Positions 17,724-22,360 of a DNA stretch of 22,360 bases are shown here, piece after piece (the first letter of the stretch is position 1; each line of letters starts with the position of its first letter). The notes below the pieces were generated by a model, which saw only the letters and a list, made by a program, of their open reading frames with translations, was not told the origin of the DNA and searched no databases. The position numbers were made by a program, and so were the translations under genes. Origin of the DNA: SIG673 sp045653945 (lineage in GTDB: Bacteria; Bacillota; Clostridia; Oscillospirales; CAG-272); the NCBI GenBank assembly GCA_045653945.1, contig JAZOML010000062.1, forward strand, positions 1 to 22,360, written 5' to 3'.

Positions 17724-19277
17724 TTACATCGGTATAAATAAAACTGGCGGTACGGTTTGCCCTACAATATCATTTTTTTCGCAAAGCTCATTTACGCTTA
17801 CTCCGAAACGCTTACCTATATCCCACAGAGTTTCTCCATCACATGGGTAATAAAAGCGCATTTGCGGTGCGTTTTCCTCAATTTTACTCTCGGAAAACTC
17901 CACTTTTTTAAGTACGTCAAGCTCTACCGTTTCAATTAACATCAGATTGAGCTGCATATCAAGCTCAGTGTAAAAGGTTTCGCTGTCAAATCTTCCCTTT
18001 GCACTTACGCAAACAATATCATAGTTATAGATAAAGCTTTCACTAATTCCATAGGCATCAAGCTCGGCTTTAAACGGTACTTCATATTCATAGGTTTCAA
18101 GCTCCTCGGCATTTTTTACCACAACACCTGTAAGGCATTTTCCACTCACCCTTAACCTAGAGCTTTCTTTTATTAATTCTACCTCATCGATTTTCGGTGT
18201 AGCCGACAAAGTAAATACCCCCACCGAGTGCTGCATATTCATTTCTTCTCTGCTTACTGCAAGATTTGCCCCAAATGATGTTGAATATATTTTTGAGAGC
18301 TTACAAAACGTTTGCTTTTCACTTTCGCAGTTGACCGTCTTTCCTGGTGAATAAATATCCTTGACAACCGTTACTGCCTCGCTTCCTACACAATTCAAAT
18401 AAATGCGATATGAAATATCAAGCTCAACTACTCTTCGCTCTCCAAATCCATTTTCACTCACTGAAAATTTTACTGCATCAACAGTTCCTCTTGCCATACA
18501 GCTATATGTATCATCAACACCATCAGCAAGAACAACCTGAGCTATCGGTATTTTACGGAAAAGAACAGTGTAAACCTCACCGTCTCCGTCAAGAGAACTG
18601 TAAAATACGGTAACCGACATATCTCCGCGACAAAGAACTTTGCCTTCCGAGCATTTACACTCGTAAAAGCTGACGTCGGCATTACAGCTAATAATATCAT
18701 TAATTTGCGGAAGTGAACCATCCGCTTCAAGATCAGCAATTGCGTTAAGACCGCTTTCTCCCGAGCAAATCAGCTTTAAAACATCTACGCTTTGTGTAGA
18801 TTTTTCAAGGGAATATTCATCATAATCACCGTTGCATACGGGCTCAAATGACCTATTACACCAAACTGTAACTAACGTATCAAGACGCAGTCTGATAGAC
18901 ACTCGACGTGGATTTAACATCTTACAGCTTACGCTTTCGGGACTCGGTACTAGATTGGCAATACACTCATCCTCAATACCGCTAACGTCTACGCCGTCGC
19001 TAAATGATGCGGTAAAGCTAACGCTTTTAAGATGATTTCCCTCATCACAAAATAAAAGGTGGCAAATTACGTCCCCCTCATAGTCAACTCTGCCTCTACT
19101 AATAAACTTTCCGTCAATTTTAGGTTTTATATCTACCCTTATAATTCTCTTCACATCGGGAAGATAATCGGGCAAAATGAACTCTTCCGATATATCGGTG
19201 TGCTTAACCGTATCGAAAATTCTCATAAGAACGCCCTCACCCAGTGCTCGCTCCGTATCTCCGTAAAACTTGTTCAT
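17724..19277 (-). CDS. sipL: SPOCS (DUF3794) and LysM spore-coat morphogenesis protein, SipL-like
   Basis: A 517-residue protein. After a short N-terminus it holds DUF3794/SPOCS-type segments (EEFILPDYLPDVKRIIRVDI at residues ~29-48, and at least two further beta-rich copies up to ~460). It ends in a LysM motif (FYYPCDGETLWDIGKRFGVS to VPPVLFIPM at the very end). This architecture and length match SipL of Clostridia, which binds the coat ATPase SpoIVA through its LysM and attaches coat to the forespore outer membrane. I chose ATG 19277, with GGAGG seven bases upstream; an in-frame start 15 codons earlier lacks support. It is transcribed alone, ends at the bidirectional hairpin beyond the IS200 relic, and is expected to be under mother-cell sporulation control. 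Confidence 0.88.
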   Translation of the reverse strand: MNKFYGDTERALGEGVLMRIFDTVKHTDISEEFILPDYLPDVKRIIRVDIKPKIDGKFISRGRVDYEGDVICHLLFCDEGNHLKSVSFTASFSDGVDVSGIEDECIANLVPSPESVSCKMLNPRRVSIRLRLDTLVTVWCNRSFEPVCNGDYDEYSLEKSTQSVDVLKLICSGESGLNAIADLEADGSLPQINDIISCNADVSFYECKCSEGKVLCRGDMSVTVFYSSLDGDGEVYTVLFRKIPIAQVVLADGVDDTYSCMARGTVDAVKFSVSENGFGERRVVELDISYRIYLNCVGSEAVTVVKDIYSPGKTVNCESEKQTFCKLSKIYSTSFGANLAVSREEMNMQHSVGVFTLSATPKIDEVELIKESSRLRVSGKCLTGVVVKNAEELETYEYEVPFKAELDAYGISESFIYNYDIVCVSAKGRFDSETFYTELDMQLNLMLIETVELDVLKKVEFSESKIEENAPQMRFYYPCDGETLWDIGKRFGVSVNELCEKNDIVGQTVPPVLFIPM

Positions 19278-19302
19278 TACATTTCCTCCGTTTTTTAGTA
19301 AA

Positions 19303-19334
19303 ATATATTCACAGCAAGTCAAAATTATGACTTG
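19303..19334 (-). promoter_or_regulatory. Possible sigma-E-type promoter overlapping an inverted repeat, upstream of sipL
   Basis: On the minus strand GTCATAAT is followed after 14 bases by AATATATT, loosely similar to the sigma-E pattern (ATAT-type -35, CATACA-type -10; about 5 of 8 in the -10). The -35 region overlaps a perfect 7-bp inverted repeat CAAGTCA-N6-TGACTTG (19315-19334). No good sigma-A promoter is seen here. The match is weak. Confidence 0.3.
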
Positions 19335-19388
19335 TGCAAAAAAATACCACTCGAAAATGTGAATTTTTCATTTTTTAGACTTTAGGTA

Positions 19389-19416
19389 TTGACAATTTTT
19401 CAAAAAATGATATAAT
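19389..19416 (+). promoter_or_regulatory. Sigma-A promoter of tRNA-Leu
   Basis: TTGACA (19389-19394) and TATAAT (19411-19416) are exact consensus with a 16-base spacer. The tRNA starts 68 bases past the -10, so the primary transcript has a 5' leader of about 60 bases. Confidence 0.9.
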
Positions 19417-19483
19417 AACAAGGTACGGTTTAATCATAAGATCCGTCTCGGTTATCCTCACCGTGTAAAAATAGAGGAAAAAT

Positions 19484-19570
19484 GCGGGTGTGGCGGAATT
19501 GGCAGACGCGCTAGATTCAGGTTCTAGTGGGGGCAACTTCGTGCAGGTTCAAGTCCTGTTACCCGCACCA
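19484..19570 (+). tRNA. tRNA-Leu (anticodon CAG)
   Basis: An 87-base class II tRNA. The acceptor arm is GCGGGTG paired with TACCCGC, with discriminator A and encoded CCA. The D arm is GGCGGAATTGGCAGACGC, the anticodon arm is CTAGA-TTCAGGT-TCTAG (anticodon CAG), the long variable arm is TGGGGGCAACTTCG, and the T arm contains GGTTCAAGTCC. The gene is complete here. Its 3' half from U33 on is repeated 2557 bases downstream. Confidence 0.96.
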
Positions 19571-19726
19571 AACAGTAGAAATCCGAACCCAAAGCCGGTA
19601 GGCGAAGGGTTCGGATTTCTTTTGTGTTCGGGGACGAGTAATGTCAATCTGCTGTTGTTGGCATCACGCCCGAGCACCGCCCAAGTAAATATCCTTGATA
19701 GTTGATGCCAAACGAAAACATTTTTA
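19517..19726 (+). repeat. Left copy of tRNA-Leu 3'-half repeat (attL-like)
   Basis: This begins at T33 of the tRNA anticodon loop and runs through the 3' end of the tRNA, its hairpin and about 130 further bases. The first 61 bases match the copy at 22074 with one change (A19561 to G). The rest matches at about 85% by eye, with one single-base indel. In this copy the repeat completes a functional tRNA. Confidence 0.88.
19577..19623 (+). terminator. Terminator of tRNA-Leu, left copy, with an inner hairpin
   Basis: A 14-bp stem (AGAAATCCGAACCC / GGGTTCGGATTTCT) encloses a loop that itself can fold as GCC-GGTA-GGC, then TTTG. The copy at 22136 keeps the stem exactly and differs only in loop bases. 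Confidence 0.85.
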
Positions 19727-19742
19727 AGAAAGGATATTTACG

Positions 19743-19796
19743 ATGAAAAACGAAATCACTTATACCGAACATAACGGACCAAAGTATTTTGAGTAG
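19743..19796 (+). pseudogene. Truncated tnpV-like reading frame
   Basis: After AAGAAAGG (19726-19733) an ATG at 19743 opens a 17-codon frame, MKNEITYTEHNGPKYFE, ending in TAG. The start M-K-x-E-I/L-T-Y-T-x-x-N-G-x-x-Y is the N-terminus of the TnpV family, small proteins of unknown role carried by clostridial transposons and ICEs; those are about 110-120 residues. Only the first 15 or so residues are left, so it is a relic or a small leader. It is followed by a hairpin. The assignment is from memory of the family start. Confidence 0.5.
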
Positions 19797-19822
19797 TTTC
19801 GTTATGAACACTCGCACCACTG

Positions 19823-19861
19823 AAAGCCTTGAAAGCACTATGTTTTCAAGGCTTTTCTCTT
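19823..19861 (+). terminator. Hairpin terminator after the tnpV-like relic
   Basis: A 12-bp stem AAAGCCTTGAAA / TTTCAAGGCTTT with loop GCACTATGT is followed by TCTCTTTT. It closes the short tnpV-like unit. Between it and the promoter at 19950 I see only AT-rich sequence without a gene. Confidence 0.8.
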
Positions 19862-19949
19862 TTAAAAACCGACAGGCACATAACAATACAAACCAGAAAA
19901 ATGAACAAAATGTAAATTCGTGTTTTTTTTAAAATCCCTCACGAAACAG

Positions 19950-19978
19950 TAGAAATATTTTTTAAAATATGATATACT
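19950..19978 (+). promoter_or_regulatory. Probable promoter of the island gene cluster
   Basis: TAGAAA (4 of 6 to TTGACA) at 19950-19955 and TATACT at 19973-19978 with a 17-base spacer, preceded by an AT-rich stretch. The first gene starts 74 bases past the -10, leaving a leader of about 65 bases that contains GGCGCC but no obvious fold. Confidence 0.55.
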
Positions 19979-20051
19979 AGTCAAACCAACCGCGTTGTAG
20001 GCGCCAAATCACGTCTATATTACGAGTTTGTATCAAAAAAAGGAGAAAAAG

Positions 20052-20531
20052 ATGGTCAAATACGGAATTTTTGATGAAAACGGCAATGTCGTCAAGGAGT
20101 TTGAGACAATGAAAGAAGGGCTTGAAGCGTTAAAAGAAATGAACGACGGAGAAATACAGTCCTACGGTCCGGGTGATGAACAGGCATATTACACCGAGCA
20201 TTATGACCTCGTGCGAGGTCTTTATTCTCGAGTATGCAAAGGTAAAACAGAATTGAAGTTTAAGGATGGCGCACCCATTGAGCCTATCTCCGCTGAAAAG
20301 CTTGGCATTATCCTATCCTATGAGCCCTATGACGAGCTTGAAACACTTCTTGAAACGCTTGACGTGTATAAAGCGCGTTCTTTCTATGATAGCTTCCCCA
20401 CCCCGCCCTTAAGTTGGAATGAGGAAACACGCACTATGACCGTTGAATTCTACTACCTTGAAACCGAGGATACGCAAGACGGCGATATGGCACTCTTTTA
20501 TAAGTGCGCACCGTTTATGTTCGAAAATTAA
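20052..20531 (+). CDS. Uncharacterised acidic protein, island gene 1
   Basis: I do not recognise this 159-residue, strongly acidic, soluble protein. It opens with KYGIFDENGNVVKEFETMKE, a beta-hairpin-like start typical of small phage or plasmid accessory proteins. The middle (ELETLLETLDVYKARSFYDS) is likely helical, and the end is beta-like with a DTQDGDMALF acidic patch. It has no signal peptide, no membrane helix and no cysteine pairs. ATG 20052 is fixed by AGGAG six bases upstream; an in-frame TTG at 20028 has no ribosome site. It is the first gene of the cluster, followed by the zinc-ribbon-like gene after 55 bases. High acidity would fit a DNA-mimic or inhibitor role, but this is only a guess. 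Confidence 0.8.
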   Translation: MVKYGIFDENGNVVKEFETMKEGLEALKEMNDGEIQSYGPGDEQAYYTEHYDLVRGLYSRVCKGKTELKFKDGAPIEPISAEKLGIILSYEPYDELETLLETLDVYKARSFYDSFPTPPLSWNEETRTMTVEFYYLETEDTQDGDMALFYKCAPFMFEN

Positions 20532-20586
20532 CTTAACCCTTGCGATAAAATAATTAATAAGGAAATAAAAATCAAGGAGCTATAGA

Positions 20587-20868
20587 ATGATTAAAGAATT
20601 GGATTTTAACCTTGGTACAACTAGCGAGCTACCAATCCAAACATGCAATATGTGCGGTAAAAAATTTGATTATTGGGATTTTGAAGAAAATTTCCGATTC
20701 GATCACCGTTTTGGATACGGATCAAAGTACGATTTTCATCATCTTGATCTGAATCTCTGTTGTGAGTGTACCGCTAAAGTCTTAGCTTGGATTTTGCCGC
20801 AATGTAAGCACAATCCCATGACATTTGACCCAGAACCGGTGTCCTTCCCGCCTGCTGACGATGAATAA
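20587..20868 (+). CDS. Small protein with two CxxC zinc-binding pairs, island gene 2
   Basis: A 93-residue protein with CNMCGKKFD and LCCEC pairs around a conserved-looking core (FDYWDFEENF, then YGSKYDFHHLDLNLCCEC, then ILPQCKHNP). The paired Cys plus His residues suggest a single zinc-ribbon fold. Similar small proteins with the CGKxFDxWDxxENF and YGSKYDxxHxxLNLCC patterns are, as far as I recall, frequent and unannotated in clostridial mobile and accessory regions. Its function is unknown. It starts at ATG 20587, with AAGGAG seven bases upstream. No membrane part is present. It lies between two other unknown genes of the same cluster and probably shares their transcript. Confidence 0.82.
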   Translation: MIKELDFNLGTTSELPIQTCNMCGKKFDYWDFEENFRFDHRFGYGSKYDFHHLDLNLCCECTAKVLAWILPQCKHNPMTFDPEPVSFPPADDE

Positions 20869-20904
20869 TTAGATTTGTATTATATATTTGGAGGATAGAA
20901 AACA

Positions 20905-21207
20905 ATGAAACTTCACGAAATCGTATCTGCACGCTACAATTGCTCTTTTCCCGCAAGGCTCAACAAGCCCGCTATCGAATACTATAAAAATCACTCACAG
21001 GGTACCCGTTGTCTGTTTATCTTTGAAATGATGGAATCCTTAAACGACTACACCCTCCACCGCGACGAGCTTCGCTATATGGTAGAAGAAGCCCCCGAAG
21101 TCTGGGTAGAGTTGTTCGAAGCCTATCTTTACGCCGCGTATGAGGACGTAAAGAAAAACGGCAGAAAGCCGAGGAACCTTGTTATCGTATTGGATGACGA
21201 GAGTTGA
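20905..21207 (+). CDS. Uncharacterised small protein, island gene 3
   Basis: I do not recognise this 100-residue protein. It is mostly helical and acidic in its second half (EMMESLNDYTLHRDELRYMV, EEAPEVWVELFEAYLYAAYE), with a short basic segment KKNGRKPRN and a beta-like LVIVLDDES end. It has no signal peptide or metal motif. ATG 20905 has GGAGG ten bases upstream. It is 36 bases after the zinc-ribbon gene. Its TGA stop lies inside the -35 box of the next gene's promoter. The compact size and company suggest an accessory or regulatory protein of the cluster, which is inference. Confidence 0.8.
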   Translation: MKLHEIVSARYNCSFPARLNKPAIEYYKNHSQGTRCLFIFEMMESLNDYTLHRDELRYMVEEAPEVWVELFEAYLYAAYEDVKKNGRKPRNLVIVLDDES

Positions 21208-21232
21208 CAATAATTGTAGGATATGGTACAAT
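21204..21232 (+). promoter_or_regulatory. Strong internal promoter for the HhH-like gene
   Basis: TTGACA at 21204-21209 (exact) and TACAAT at 21227-21232 (5 of 6) with a 17-base spacer. The -35 overlaps the stop codon of the gene before. The last cargo gene can therefore be expressed independently of the three genes upstream. Confidence 0.85.
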
Positions 21233-21276
21233 AAATTTGACATATATTCTTAATTTTAAATTAAAGGAGAAATAAA

Positions 21277-22032
21277 ATGCCATTAACATCGAATCAAGCA
21301 CTTATCTATAACAAGTGTATTTCTGAACTTAATCTTGTTTCTGCTTCCTTGAGTCCTGAATATTACTATGACTCTCTTCCTCAATGTATCATTGATGCCG
21401 TTTATTCTATTGGTGTCAATTACACTTCGACAAGAAATACAGTTATTAGATATTGCGAAAGAACCGACAAACAAAGATTGTCAAATCCGTTGGGAAATCA
21501 ATCCGATGTACATACTGTGAATGAATTACTTACGTGTTTAAGTGAACGTGCTGATTTTGGTGCGGTTGAATTGTTCGGTAATGAACAAAAAACTTCTTCT
21601 AGAAACGGAAAATTGAAAGCTGAAGCGGTGTATGAATTTGCACAGACACTGTATGCCCATAATATTAATACGATTGCGGATATACGAGTAGCTTCAACTA
21701 CAGACATTGCACGTGTTGAAAAGGAAATAAAGAAAATCAAAGGGCAGACAAGCGGCATCTCATTTTCCTATTTCTTAATGCTTGCGGGAAATGAAAACCA
21801 TATGAAAATAGATAGATGGCTCTTGAGATTTGTTGGCGAAGCGTTGAATATAGAAAAATTCAATGATGTTCCTCAAGCCTATGAGGATTTAATTGCCGTT
21901 TGCAATGAGTTAAAGGCAACTTTCCCTCATATTACTCCTCGTTTATTGGATCATACCATTTGGAGTTATATCAGAGCCAAGGAAAATAAAGTAAATAACA
22001 AAAAGAATAAGAATAGACCTAACACAATATAA
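21277..22032 (+). CDS. Possible HhH-GPD-like DNA-binding or glycosylase-like protein, island gene 4
   Basis: A 251-residue soluble protein. Its first half is helical, with QCIIDAVYSIGVNYTSTRNTV. Its second half reads IKGQTSGISFSYFLMLAG and then MKIDRWLLRFVGEAL. This arrangement (Lys-Gly hairpin, hydrophobic helix, then a conserved Asp, D179, ahead of a helix) resembles the HhH-GPD core of MutY, EndoIII and AlkA glycosylases, where the Asp is catalytic. It lacks an obvious iron-sulfur Cys cluster. The C-terminus is basic (KENKVNNKKNKNRP). It has AAAGGAG with seven bases of spacing and its own promoter. Related unannotated proteins with SGISFxYFLMLAG may occur in accessory or defence contexts; this is from memory. 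A DNA-lesion or base-modification role is a hypothesis only. Confidence 0.75.
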   Translation: MPLTSNQALIYNKCISELNLVSASLSPEYYYDSLPQCIIDAVYSIGVNYTSTRNTVIRYCERTDKQRLSNPLGNQSDVHTVNELLTCLSERADFGAVELFGNEQKTSSRNGKLKAEAVYEFAQTLYAHNINTIADIRVASTTDIARVEKEIKKIKGQTSGISFSYFLMLAGNENHMKIDRWLLRFVGEALNIEKFNDVPQAYEDLIAVCNELKATFPHITPRLLDHTIWSYIRAKENKVNNKKNKNRPNTI

Positions 22033-22073
22033 AATCTATCTCCCTTACACCTTTCACCGAGGTGACGTTACCA

Positions 22074-22284
22074 TCAGGTTCTAGTGGGGGCAACTTCGTG
22101 CAGGTTCAAGTCCTGTTGCCCGCACCAAACAGTATAAATCCGAACCCCAAGCCGATAGGCGTAGGGTTCGGATTTCTTTTTGTGTTCGGTGATATGTGAT
22201 GTCAATTCGCTGTTGTTGACACCACACCCGAGCAGCGCCTAAGTAAATATCCTTGATTGTTAATGTAAAATGAAAAGCATTTTA
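22074..22284 (+). repeat. Right copy of tRNA-Leu 3'-half repeat (attR-like)
   Basis: This copy starts at the same tRNA position (T33) but has no 5' half before it: upstream is CACCGAGGTGACGTTACCA, and no D arm can be formed. It therefore is not a working tRNA. Downstream flank is retained up to about 22284. Beyond that, to 22360, only AT-rich sequence without a gene is seen. Confidence 0.88.
22136..22180 (+). terminator. Terminator hairpin, right repeat copy
   Basis: A 12-bp stem AAATCCGAACCC / GGGTTCGGATTT with the same inner GCC-GATA-GGC mini-stem as the left copy, then CTTTTTG. It may end transcription of the HhH-like gene, whose stop is 103 bases upstream. Confidence 0.8.
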
Positions 22285-22360
22285 ATTTAGGAAAAAAATA
22301 GATAAAAAACTACGAATAAGTGATATAGTAAAAATAAATTTTGATATTAACAAATATATA

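Larger units (their letters stand above)
19517..22284. mobile_element. Candidate tRNA-Leu-integrated genomic island without integrase
   Basis: The unit is bounded by direct copies of the tRNA-Leu 3' half that start in the anticodon loop, a known crossover site for tyrosine integrases. Between them are a broken tnpV-like frame and four genes with no counterparts in the core block. No integrase, excisionase or relaxase is present in 2.56 kb. It may be a cargo left by a decayed element, a satellite mobilised in trans, or a tandem duplication around a tRNA hot spot. The boundary interpretation is inference; the repeat itself is directly visible. Confidence 0.55.

Noticed and set aside
17614..17850. 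A 78-codon plus-strand gene
   Set aside because: Its first part is the frameshifted continuation of the IS200 relic, and the rest overlaps the 3' end of the sipL-like gene on the other strand.
19490..19705. A 71-codon reading frame across the tRNA-Leu
   Set aside because: It lies on the tRNA and its terminator hairpin, starts inside the tRNA and has no ribosome site.
19571..22073. A CRISPR array or integrase gene in the island
   Set aside because: There are no regularly spaced short repeats and no tyrosine or serine recombinase motif in any frame that I could read.
22074..22127. A second tRNA-Leu gene
   Set aside because: Only the half from the anticodon loop onward is present. No 5' acceptor or D arm can be found upstream.

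Overview
The window is low-GC DNA from an endospore-forming clostridium-type Firmicute, probably an uncultured Clostridia member. Evidence for this: AddAB in place of RecBCD, a SipL-type spore-coat protein, a SpoIVB protease, A-rich purine ribosome binding sites (AGGAG/GGAGG), and near-consensus TTGACA/TATAAT promoters. No species is claimed.

Positions 1-13780 read as one long co-directional block. It holds a heterodimeric ABC exporter (first subunit cut by the window edge), addB and addA (end resection and recombinational repair), a HAD phosphatase, a Fur-family regulator, and a repeat-rich surface lipoprotein. The lipoprotein is broken by a one-base loss in a poly-A run. Gaps between the genes are 0-30 bases. 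A 12-bp hairpin closes the block, followed by a second hairpin that serves a tRNA-Gly(UCC) on the minus strand with its own consensus promoter.

Positions 14.1-19.3 kb carry two sporulation genes: spoIVB (PDZ plus S55 protease, catalytic triad intact) and, on the minus strand, a sipL-like SPOCS/LysM gene. Between them lie an EamA/DMT transporter that has lost its first helix, an uncharacterised six-helix membrane protein, and two relics. One relic is of a rolling-circle Rep (replication initiation factor), fused to the truncated transporter. The other is of an IS200/IS605 TnpA, with stops and a frameshift, at the 3' end of sipL. The usual spo0A neighbour of spoIVB is not present.

Positions 19.4-22.36 kb are the accessory region. 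An intact tRNA-Leu(CAG) is followed by a terminator hairpin, a broken tnpV-like reading frame and a cluster of four uncharacterised genes. The 3' half of the same tRNA-Leu then reappears at 22074, starting exactly at U33 of the anticodon loop, together with about 150 bases of downstream flank at roughly 85% identity. This is the geometry of attL/attR left by tRNA-targeting integration, but no integrase lies inside the ~2.56 kb. The last and largest cargo gene has its own strong promoter and encodes a protein with a possible HhH-GPD (DNA-glycosylase-like) fold. This small integrase-less tRNA-flanked cargo element is the best candidate for something undescribed.
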